Positions 1 to 6,583 of a DNA stretch of 13,655 nucleotides are shown piece after piece; position 1 is the first letter of the stretch; each line of letters begins with the position of its first letter. Made by a program: the position numbers and the translations under genes. Origin of the DNA: CALXCT01 sp964422185 (GTDB lineage: Bacteria > Bacillota > Clostridia > Oscillospirales > Oscillospiraceae). Under the pieces are notes generated by a model, which worked only from the letters and a program-made list of their open reading frames with translations, was not told the origin of the DNA and ran no database searches. Where the stretch lies: positions 1-13,655 of the forward strand of contig CAYRAG010000046.1 of the NCBI GenBank assembly GCA_964422185.1. Direction: 5' to 3'.

Positions 1-636
1 GTTTGTTTTCAGGGCATCGCCAAGCAGGCCCCGGATCAGGAAGACCATCTGATCATAGTACCCATTCAAATGCGCTTTCGACAGCGGGACATCATACTCG
101 TCAATCAGAATAATCGCTTTTTTCCCAAGGTGCTTTTCAAGAAGTCTTGAAAGAAGACTCAGGCTTTGCAGCGCCATTTCTTCCTGCATGTTTGCATCAA
201 GAAGCATATCGTAGTTTTCTCTTTCGCGCCTGCTCAGTTTTTCACTGTGGAGAAGAAACGGAAAATTTTCCGCTGCTCTGTTGATCTCTACGACAATTCT
301 CTGAAACGCTCTCTCGTATGTCGGCCTGTTAACCTCTTTCAAAGTGAGAAAGATCACCGGGTACTGCCCCATATACCGCTCACAGAGTTCTTTCTCTTTT
401 GTAATCTCAAGGCCGTCAAAGATCGTCTTATCCCCGTCCATGGAAAAGAAGTTCGCCAGCATGCTCATGTTCAGGGACTTGCCAAAGCGGCGCGGCCGGG
501 TGAACAGAGTCACTTCCGGTGTCCGCTCAAGCAGCTGCCTGATGAGCCCGGTCTTATCCACATAGTAACGATTTTTCTTCCTCAGTTTTGCAAAATCATC
601 ATACCCGATTGGGAGTGGTTTCGTTGTCGAATTCAT
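1..636 (-). CDS. AAA-ATPase-like / DUF1703 protein, N-terminal part (cut by window edge)
   Basis: The reading frame is open from ATG at 636 to base 1 (212 codons) and continues off the window, so the C-terminus is not visible. An AAAGGGGG ribosome site sits just upstream of the ATG. The protein is colinear, without gaps, with the complete paralogue at 11833-13515: by hand alignment about 137 of 212 residues are identical. Shared motifs are an N-terminal LPIGYDDF block, YYVDKTGLI (24-32), a Walker A-like TRPRRFGKS (46-54) and a Walker B ILIDEYD (176-182). These define the AAA-ATPase-like family (PF09820), which normally carries a C-terminal PD-(D/E)XK nuclease-like domain (PF08011/DUF1703) that would lie beyond the edge. 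Biological role in this family is not established; a nucleotide-driven nucleic-acid enzyme is inference. No internal stop or frameshift is seen, so it is partial only because of the window. Confidence 0.9.
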   Translation of the reverse strand, partial: MNSTTKPLPIGYDDFAKLRKKNRYYVDKTGLIRQLLERTPEVTLFTRPRRFGKSLNMSMLANFFSMDGDKTIFDGLEITKEKELCERYMGQYPVIFLTLKEVNRPTYERAFQRIVVEINRAAENFPFLLHSEKLSRRERENYDMLLDANMQEEMALQSLSLLSRLLEKHLGKKAIILIDEYDVPLSKAHLNGYYDQMVFLIRGLLGDALKTN

Positions 637-696
637 CCCTGTGCCCCCTTTCCCATCGGTGCCACGGCAAGGAACGCCCTGACACGGGCCGCATTC

Positions 697-726
697 ATTA
701 TAAACCATGACCGGCAGCCATTTCAA
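697..726 (-). promoter_or_regulatory. Sigma-A-like promoter of the left AAA-ATPase gene
   Basis: On the minus strand there is a -35 TTGAAA (721-726), an 18-base spacer and a perfect -10 TATAAT (697-702), about 60 bases before the ATG at 636. The whole block, extending to base 733, is repeated with one mismatch upstream of the second paralogue (13578-13614). Two independent occurrences at the same distance from the start codon make this a well-supported promoter. Confidence 0.8.
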
Positions 727-733
727 GTTGTTT
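697..733 (-). repeat. 37-base promoter repeat, copy 1
   Basis: This block matches 13578-13614 at 36 of 37 bases, while the flanking 5' untranslated segment (637-696 versus 13516-13577) shows no clear similarity. It covers the -35, the spacer, the -10 and seven bases upstream of the -35. The identity of the spacer suggests either an operator shared by both paralogues or recent sequence exchange. Confidence 0.8.
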
Positions 734-848
734 AAAGTTTCCGACATCTGACGGATTTCCCTGGAACACCGGCGCCGTCTTCTGCGGCAACGCGGCGAGC
801 GGGGATCAGGAGCAATGGCAGTGGTGATGACTGATTTTGGAAGTGAAA

Positions 849-903
849 TTTTCAAAAGCGCTCGAAACCGGCGAGAATACTACGGTTTCGGGCGCTTTGA
901 AAA
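849..903. terminator. Very long hairpin, possible bidirectional terminator
   Basis: The arms 849-870 and 883-903 pair over about 21 base pairs with one G-U pair and a one-base bulge, around a 12-base loop. On the minus strand it lies about 190 bases beyond the stop of the large SLH gene and is followed by a short U-containing run, so it may end that transcript. On the plus strand it is followed, ten bases on, by TCTTTTTTT (912-920), although no plus-strand gene reaches it. The rest of 637-1090 holds the promoter of the left AAA gene and the GC hairpins near 1019-1080; I see no gene there. Confidence 0.45.
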
Positions 904-1044
904 ACTGCCGGTCTTTTTTTGACATGCGTCTCCGGCTTCCTTTTGCTCCCGTCGATTTGACGCTGTCCGGATCCTGGCGTTGACGGGGATTTTTTTGCGG
1001 ATTTCCCGCTTTCCGGGCCGATCCCCGCACGGCGGGATCGCGCC

Positions 1045-1080
1045 GGGGGGAGAGCCGCACGCTTCGGCGGATCTCCCCCC
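1045..1080 (-). terminator. GC-rich hairpin just downstream of the SLH gene
   Basis: The segment starts GGGGGGAG and ends CTCCCCCC (8 base pairs). A second helix, CCGC (1055-1058) with GCGG (1067-1070), sits inside around an 8-base loop. It begins ten bases after the stop codon of the minus-strand SLH gene. A second inverted repeat, CGATCCC/GGGATCG (1019-1025 and 1034-1040), follows. No U-tract follows either hairpin on the minus strand, so they may protect the 3' end or slow polymerase rather than act as a classic intrinsic terminator. Confidence 0.45.
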
Positions 1081-1090
1081 GTTCCCGTCC

Positions 1091-4000
1091 TTATCTGCCT
1101 GTGGTCAGATTCAGATAGTTCATGAGGATCTGCGCGACTTCCGCACGGCTGGCGCCGGAGGTCGGATTCAGGTAGCCGTCCGCCGTGCCGCCGATGATCC
1201 CGACCGCGCAGGCCCACTGCATATGGGGCATGGACCAGGCGGGGATCGACGCGTAGTCCCTGTATTTCGTCAGGTCGGCCACCGCGGGATACCCGGAGAG
1301 CGCACTGTTCCCCTGGGCCCTGGCGTGGAGGATGGCCGCGAGCTCCTGTCTGGTGACCGGGGTGTCCGGCCGGAAAGTGCCGTCCTCAAAGCCGGTCACA
1401 ATCCCGTTCTCCGCCGCCCAGGACACCGCGCTGTAGTACCAGGCGCCCTGGCTCACATCGCGGAAAGTGCGCAGGCCGGTGAAGGACGGGCTTCCCGCAA
1501 TCTTGTACAGCATCGCCACCAGCTGCGCACGGGTGGTCTGCTGGGCGGGGCCGAATGTGGTGGCGCTCAGGCCGGCGATATAGCCGTTCCGGTACATGTA
1601 GCCCACGGCGTTGGCGTACCAGGCGTTGGCCGGGACATCCAGGAACGGCAGCGGTATCTGCGTGCCGGTCACCGCACGGAACGCGGCCGCCACCGTCACT
1701 CTGTCGTCCGGCATAAGGAAAGTATACGCGCCGTTGACGCCCTGGGTCAGCTGCACTGTCCTGCCGCCGGATGTGATGGCCGTCAGGGTGCTCAGCACAT
1801 AGCCCTCGTAGGGGGTCGCGGTGACGGTGACCGTCTGCCCGGCGGAGGCGGTGGAGGGGATCGCGGTGAGGACACCGTGGCCGTCCGTCTGCGTGTTCAC
1901 GGCATACCGGCCCGTCTCCGAGCCGCTCCCGGGCAGAGGATTGAACTGTCCGGAGCTGTCCTCCACAAAGTAGACATTCTCCATCATCCATCTGGAGACT
2001 TCCACAAGGTCTTCCCTGTCCAGATCCTCGAACACAATCCGCCCGTCCCGCCTGTTGGCGTACGAAATCAGATCGCTGACATAGGACAGGAAATCATAGT
2101 ATCCCCAGTACCCGTTCAGGTTCTCCGGCGCCTGGGCGTAGGGCGACATGACCCACTCCCCCACGCCGCTGACGGGCGGCTCGAAGATCGCGGTGAAGGT
2201 ATCGTCCCCGTTGGGCTCCGCCTCCACGAACACGCTGTCCCGGTCGAACTGGTTGCGGCTGTTCTCCATCAGGCCGGAATCGAATCCGGCGAGCACCACG
2301 GCGGTGTTCTCAAACCAGTTGCCGGACACGCTGATATTCGCCCGGCTGTAGCCGCCGACATTGACAAGATAGACCTCGGAGGGGTATCCGGAGCTGCCGG
2401 ACACGGTGTTGTTGGAGAAGGTGACGCTGCCGGCGGCGGAGGTGCAGTTCGTGACGAGATCCACCGCCTGCTCGCAGTCGGAGAAGACATTGTTCCGGAT
2501 GCTGATATTCCTGGTGGCGACGCTGGCGTCCTCCTGGGAGATGCCGACTTCGTAGTCGGAGAACTCCGAGCCGCTGACGGAGAAGACAGTGGTGTAGTCG
2601 TCCAGGACAATCGCGTTGCCCCAGCCGGTGCCAATGAACTCGCAGTCCTCCACGGCCAGGCCGTCCCCGTACGCGTAAATCCCGTCATCTCTGGTGAGGA
2701 TGCTCAGGTTCTCCAGCGTCACATCGTTGGCGCGCACGAGGATGCTCTCCCCTCCCGTCCGGCTGCCGGAGAGATCCACCGTGGTATCCAGGCGGCCGGA
2801 ACCGCTGATGACCAGGTCGTCCACGCCGGAGGGCACGGTAAAGGCCCCGTATCTGCCCTCTTCCACCACAATGGTGTATCCGGTTCTGTCCGTGCTGCCG
2901 TAGATGTAGTCGATGGCCTGCTGAATGGTGGAGAAGTCCGCGGTGCCGCCGTGGTAATCCGCGTCAGGGCCGACCACCAGTGTCTTCTGATAGGACTGCG
3001 GAAGCGCGCTGGAGGTGGTGACCGCCTTCTCCGGGATCACGGGAGTCAGGCCTTTGTTCTCATCCGCCTGGCGCACGGAGGCGGCGATGAAGCTGGCGTT
3101 GATGATCCCGCTCTGATTGGCGATATCGGAGTAGGAGATCGTGACAGAGTGATCGGAGGGATCCACGGGGATCTCATGGCCGTCAAAGGAGACGGACTCC
3201 ACCAGATGCCCGCTGTCCGCCCGGACGAAGAGTTTGGCGGACTGGCCCTGTTTCAGGGTGATCATGCCGTTGGCGCCCGCGGTGTCCCCGCCGTCGGCGC
3301 GGGTGATGCTGCCGCCCTCGCCCGAGGACACCACCACCGTCTTGCCCGACTGCTGCTCCACCCCGGCCGGATCTACCGCCACCAGCTCAAAGGGGGAGAA
3401 CGAGTCGCACAGAATGACGAGGCCGTACGGCGTCACCGCCACCGGGATCTCCTCCACGGAGATGATATTGCCCGCGTCATCCCGGGTGAAATGATACGCC
3501 TTGAACACCACCGGGCTGTCCGCGTCAAATCCGGGCGGGAAGCCCACCTGCATCCGCAGAGACTGGCCGGTCTCCAGCATGATCATCTGGCACAGTTTCG
3601 TAAAGGTGATCTCGTACATGGAGCTCTCCAGAATGGAGTCCGGATCCAGCCCGGTCTGATTCTGCATCTGCTCCAGGGCTTTGGTCACCTCGTTGTACTT
3701 CTCGCGGTCGCCCTGGCCCTCCCCGATGGGCTCCACCACCAGGGTAATTCTGCCGTTGAGGTCGTCCACCTTCATCCGATCCTGCAGGTCCTTCAGGGTC
3801 TCGGTGTGGCCGTCCACCCCCTGCATGACCACCTCATCCAGATCCAGGTCGTCCGGGTTGTCCAGCAGCGTGGGCATGCCCCAGAGGTTCCAGTCGATCC
3901 CCTGGCTGCGGTAGCAGCCGGGGCACAGGCCGAAGCAGACGACATTGATATCAAAGGCGTTGGGAACCCGGAACGACCGGCTGCCCACGGCGCCCACCAC

Positions 4001-6010
4001 GGAGAACTGGTACATGGTGGAGTCGTCCGCCCACTGGTCGCTGGGCTTGAAGTTGAAGTCCACGCCGTCGAACGGGCAGCCCTGATCCACGGAGCAGTGG
4101 TGGCCCGGCTCGTTCTTCTTCGGGCACTGATCCGGCAGCATATGGTATTCCACGGAATCCACAATGCGGTCGTAGTTGGCGTCCCAGCCCGGGATGACGG
4201 ACAGTTTGCTCTCGACCACATTCCCGTTTTTATCCAGCTGGTAGGTGACGCAGCGCACCTTCACGCCGTCCGCCGCCGCGGCGGCCGTCCGGTCGTCCGC
4301 GTGCTTCGCGATGGTCGCCGCCCGGGCGTCCTGCATGACCTTGCTGGCGCTGACCGGACCCTCGTCGTCCGCGCCGGCCGGGTGCCACAGCACATCATCC
4401 CAGCGCACTTCCACATGGTAGTCGTAACCGGCCAGATGGGTCGTGTTGCACGCGGGGGTCTGAGTCAGGACATAGGGCGGCGCCTCGTATTTGGACTCGG
4501 CGTTGTACAGGCGGTCCGTCTTCGCGAAGATGTCCGACTCGTCGCCGTGGTAGAAGCCCGGCTCGCCGTCGCTGTCAAACAGCTCGTGATCGCCCCACTC
4601 CTTGTAGCTGCTGTACTTCTCGAAGTTGTCGGGAGGCCGGGTGGTCATGGCAAACTCCACATACTCGCAGGTGGGGGTGCACAGATAGAAGCCGGCATCG
4701 GAGTCGTACAGGAACTTGCTGGCGTTGTCGTGATCCAGCAGGTAGAGCGCGGCATGGGCGTAGTACCAGTCGTCCATGGAGTGCTCCGTGCCGTCCTGGT
4801 GCTCATCGTACATGCGGACCAGGAGATACAGTCCGTCCTCCCTCGCCGCCTTCTCAATGCCCTTGCCGTTGAAGTCCACTTTGTACTGTCCGGCGGGCGC
4901 CCCCTCCATCTCGGACATGGAGGTGTAGGAGACATGCAGGCCGGTGCCGTCGTCATGGACATTCTCACCGGCGTACCCGTTCAGGGCCAGCTCCGGATAC
5001 TTAAACTCCACGCCGCTGGTGGACACGATGCCGGAGGGCAGCCAGTCCTGGGCGATGGTCTCGGCGCCCACCAGGAAGTAGGTCCGGTTCTCCCGGCCGT
5101 CCAGGCCTCTGTCGTGCCCGGCCAGCTGGCCCGTGCCCTTGATGTACTTCACGGGGTCGTCCCAGGTGGCGTCAATGGCGTACCATGAGCCCTGGATCTT
5201 CACCAGGTTCCACATGTGCATCTCCGGCGTGCCGGAGTTCTGGATCCCGTGAACCAGGACGCACGGAATCCCCAGCCGGTTGAGGATCAGCTGGATGGAC
5301 CGGGAGTAGCTCTCGCACACACCCTCGTGGGTAACGAGGGCGTAGACGGTGCGGATATACCCCTGGTTGCCCTGGGCGCAGTCCGTCTCAAACCGGTAGC
5401 TGATGGTCTTCGTCACCTGGTCGTGGACATACTTGACCTGTTTGACGACCCGGTCGGACTCGGACAGTCCCCCGAAGTCCTGGTTCTTCGCGCCGTTGAC
5501 GATGGCGGCCACGGCGGCGTCCAGCTCCTTCGTCTTCTGCAGCACATCCGTTTTGTCTTTCACGCCGGAGACATAGTAGTCGTCCCGGACGCCCGGCCCG
5601 AGATACGCGTGGTACTCGCCGCCGCCCACATCCGCCGTGCGCAGGCACAGGTAGGTGGAGTCCAGATACCACACCTCCGGATGCTCCAGGTCGAACGCGT
5701 CCTTGGCCGCGGCGAAATCGTTGAACAGGGTCCGGTCGTTGTTGAGGTATCTGCGCACCGTCTCCCTGTCCGCGGCGCCGTTGGCCGTCAGGTCGTAGCT
5801 GGATCTGCCGTCCTGCATGACGCCTTTGCTGTACATATCCCACATGGCGTCGTAGATCTTCTTCGCCCCGGCGCTCAGCTGATCGTAGAAGTAGTGTTCC
5901 GCCTCATTCCCCGAAGCCGAAGGCGCGGGAGAGAGCGCAGCACCCGGGATCACCAGCATGGATACCAGCATGGCTGCCGCAAGGACGATACTGACTGTCT
6001 TTCTCTTCAT
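1091..6010 (-). CDS. S-layer-anchored exported protein: transglutaminase-like + beta-helix + 3 SLH repeats
   Basis: The 1639-residue protein starts at ATG 6010, because a typical signal peptide follows directly (basic KRK at 2-4, hydrophobic stretch about 6-25, cleavage near 25-30); the open frame continues upstream to 6376 but is not protein-like. Domains: (a) transglutaminase-like at about 185-285, with candidate triad Cys232 (GVCESYS), His265 (MHMWN) and Asp280 (AIDATWDDP). (b) A long middle region (300-880) without a recognised fold, with a Cys/His cluster at 629-699. (c) A bacterial repeat-type beta domain at about 888-975. (d) A pectate-lyase-like right-handed beta-helix at about 1012-1245, with repeated NISIRNNVFSD-like turns. 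(e) A second beta repeat domain at about 1371-1444. (f) Three SLH repeats at about 1456-1507, 1516-1567 and 1579-1639, which in this family bind pyruvylated cell-wall polymer. It is probably displayed on the envelope. Whether the transglutaminase-like fold acts as a protease, hydrolase or cross-linker cannot be told. It is monocistronic and divergent from rsmA. Confidence 0.88.
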   Translation of the reverse strand: MKRKTVSIVLAAAMLVSMLVIPGAALSPAPSASGNEAEHYFYDQLSAGAKKIYDAMWDMYSKGVMQDGRSSYDLTANGAADRETVRRYLNNDRTLFNDFAAAKDAFDLEHPEVWYLDSTYLCLRTADVGGGEYHAYLGPGVRDDYYVSGVKDKTDVLQKTKELDAAVAAIVNGAKNQDFGGLSESDRVVKQVKYVHDQVTKTISYRFETDCAQGNQGYIRTVYALVTHEGVCESYSRSIQLILNRLGIPCVLVHGIQNSGTPEMHMWNLVKIQGSWYAIDATWDDPVKYIKGTGQLAGHDRGLDGRENRTYFLVGAETIAQDWLPSGIVSTSGVEFKYPELALNGYAGENVHDDGTGLHVSYTSMSEMEGAPAGQYKVDFNGKGIEKAAREDGLYLLVRMYDEHQDGTEHSMDDWYYAHAALYLLDHDNASKFLYDSDAGFYLCTPTCEYVEFAMTTRPPDNFEKYSSYKEWGDHELFDSDGEPGFYHGDESDIFAKTDRLYNAESKYEAPPYVLTQTPACNTTHLAGYDYHVEVRWDDVLWHPAGADDEGPVSASKVMQDARAATIAKHADDRTAAAAADGVKVRCVTYQLDKNGNVVESKLSVIPGWDANYDRIVDSVEYHMLPDQCPKKNEPGHHCSVDQGCPFDGVDFNFKPSDQWADDSTMYQFSVVGAVGSRSFRVPNAFDINVVCFGLCPGCYRSQGIDWNLWGMPTLLDNPDDLDLDEVVMQGVDGHTETLKDLQDRMKVDDLNGRITLVVEPIGEGQGDREKYNEVTKALEQMQNQTGLDPDSILESSMYEITFTKLCQMIMLETGQSLRMQVGFPPGFDADSPVVFKAYHFTRDDAGNIISVEEIPVAVTPYGLVILCDSFSPFELVAVDPAGVEQQSGKTVVVSSGEGGSITRADGGDTAGANGMITLKQGQSAKLFVRADSGHLVESVSFDGHEIPVDPSDHSVTISYSDIANQSGIINASFIAASVRQADENKGLTPVIPEKAVTTSSALPQSYQKTLVVGPDADYHGGTADFSTIQQAIDYIYGSTDRTGYTIVVEEGRYGAFTVPSGVDDLVISGSGRLDTTVDLSGSRTGGESILVRANDVTLENLSILTRDDGIYAYGDGLAVEDCEFIGTGWGNAIVLDDYTTVFSVSGSEFSDYEVGISQEDASVATRNISIRNNVFSDCEQAVDLVTNCTSAAGSVTFSNNTVSGSSGYPSEVYLVNVGGYSRANISVSGNWFENTAVVLAGFDSGLMENSRNQFDRDSVFVEAEPNGDDTFTAIFEPPVSGVGEWVMSPYAQAPENLNGYWGYYDFLSYVSDLISYANRRDGRIVFEDLDREDLVEVSRWMMENVYFVEDSSGQFNPLPGSGSETGRYAVNTQTDGHGVLTAIPSTASAGQTVTVTATPYEGYVLSTLTAITSGGRTVQLTQGVNGAYTFLMPDDRVTVAAAFRAVTGTQIPLPFLDVPANAWYANAVGYMYRNGYIAGLSATTFGPAQQTTRAQLVAMLYKIAGSPSFTGLRTFRDVSQGAWYYSAVSWAAENGIVTGFEDGTFRPDTPVTRQELAAILHARAQGNSALSGYPAVADLTKYRDYASIPAWSMPHMQWACAVGIIGGTADGYLNPTSGASRAEVAQILMNYLNLTTGR

Positions 6011-6057
6011 TCCGCGGCGCGCGGACCCCGTCCGGACTCCGGCCGGCGGAGCGGCAC
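6007..6057 (-). CDS. Possible 16-residue leader peptide coupled to the SLH gene
   Basis: The best ribosome site upstream of the SLH gene, AAAGGAG at 6069-6075, is about 58 bases from the ATG at 6010, too far to serve it directly. It sits 11 bases before a GTG at 6057 that opens a 16-codon frame ending in TGA at 6007-6009. That stop overlaps the SLH start as ATGA, the classic arrangement for translational coupling. An ATG (MEKGV...) in the same frame overlaps the ribosome site. The peptide is Arg/Pro rich and resembles nothing I recognise; chance is possible in such GC-rich DNA. Confidence 0.3.
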   Translation of the reverse strand: MPLRRPESGRGPRAAE

Positions 6058-6214
6058 GCGCGCCCTCACTCCTTTCTCCATTGCATGACGCACAGCGTCT
6101 TTTTCCCCTGCGTGAAGCCCGGGATTCCCCGTGCCCGGCAGGCAGTTCCCTTTCCCTCTTCCGATCCGGTTCCCGGCAGGGAAACGGCGTGTCTCCCCGC
6201 CCCCGGCATCCCCA

Positions 6215-6244
6215 TTGGACATCCCCCGCCCGGTATGGTAAAAT
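6215..6244 (+). promoter_or_regulatory. Candidate promoter for rsmA
   Basis: There is a -35 TTGGAC (6215-6220), an 18-base spacer and a -10 TAAAAT (6239-6244) preceded by TG at 6236-6237 (extended -10). Transcription would start near 6251, giving a leader of about 330 bases before rsmA. It points towards the SLH promoter at 6360-6389, so the two transcripts would be complementary over roughly 100 bases. I saw no better plus-strand promoter closer to rsmA. Confidence 0.45.
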
Positions 6245-6296
6245 GGACGGGAGGGCGGCGCCCGGGCGGGTTGTCTCCCCCGCCGCGGGGACTGTA

Positions 6297-6343
6297 CCGG
6301 AAAAAGCGCATTTTTCCGGGGGAAAACCCCGGAATTTTCCCGG
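6297..6343. other. Overlapping inverted repeats in the divergent leader region
   Basis: CCGGAAAAA (6297-6305) pairs perfectly with TTTTTCCGG (6311-6319) around a 5-base loop. Next to it, GGGAAAA (6320-6326) pairs with TTTTCCC (6335-6341). The CCGG at 6316-6319 could instead be recruited into a longer second helix ending CCCGG at 6343, so the two pairings compete. The segment would be transcribed in both directions if both candidate promoters are real. Confidence 0.45.
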
Positions 6344-6359
6344 TCGGAAGTGTGCATTT

Positions 6360-6389
6360 ATGTTAACGGAAAGCACTGGCTTATGTCAA
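6360..6389 (-). promoter_or_regulatory. Candidate promoter of the SLH gene
   Basis: On the minus strand there is a perfect -35 TTGACA (6384-6389), an 18-base spacer and a -10 TAACAT (6360-6365, 4 of 6 consensus). It lies in the most AT-rich part of the 6011-6583 gap. Transcription would start near 6353 and give a leader of about 340 bases containing the inverted repeats at 6297-6343. Confidence 0.5.
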
Positions 6390-6491
6390 CCGTAATCCCG
6401 TTACAAATGGTAACAAAACAGGGAATTTCTGTAAACGATTTTGCGCCGCGGCGCCCTGTCTCCCGCGCCGGATATGCGCTGCGGGAATCCG

Positions 6492-6535
6492 CCGGATCCC
6501 GGATCCGGCACACAGCCGTCCGGCCTTCCCGGACG
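6492..6535. other. Palindrome and hairpin upstream of rsmA
   Basis: CCGGATCC (6492-6499) and GGATCCGG (6501-6508) form a perfect dyad around one base. It is followed by CGTCCGG (6517-6523) pairing with CCGGACG (6529-6535) around CCTTC. The second hairpin is followed by the U-containing run CGGTCTTTGTTT, about 30 bases before the rsmA ribosome site, so a weak attenuator is conceivable. No ligand-binding RNA family is recognised here. Confidence 0.35.
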
Positions 6536-6583
6536 CGGTCTTTGTTTATGATTTCTTTTATGTCAACGAGAGGGGGAACGGGT

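Noticed and set aside
948..963. 16-base match with one mismatch between 948-963 and about 11759-11774
   Set aside because: One or two matches of this quality are expected by chance in a window of this length, and the positions relative to the AAA genes differ.
948..996. CCCGTC/GACGGG pairing followed by seven T residues at about 990-996, a plus-strand terminator look-alike
   Set aside because: The loop is long and no plus-strand gene lies upstream, so I did not list it as a terminator.
980..5188. A 1402-codon plus-strand open frame antisense to the SLH gene
   Set aside because: Its composition is rich in Gly, His, Arg and Val with no domain-like blocks, as expected from the complement of a GC-biased gene. 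The minus-strand protein has a signal peptide and clear domains, so this is a shadow.
6011..6376. N-terminal extension of the SLH protein
   Set aside because: The extra 122 residues are Arg/Pro/Gly-rich and precede an evident signal peptide; they would bury it.
6350..6583. N-terminal extension of RsmA
   Set aside because: The family starts at the DIRVVRSLLSRHG block and a good ribosome site precedes the GTG at 6584.
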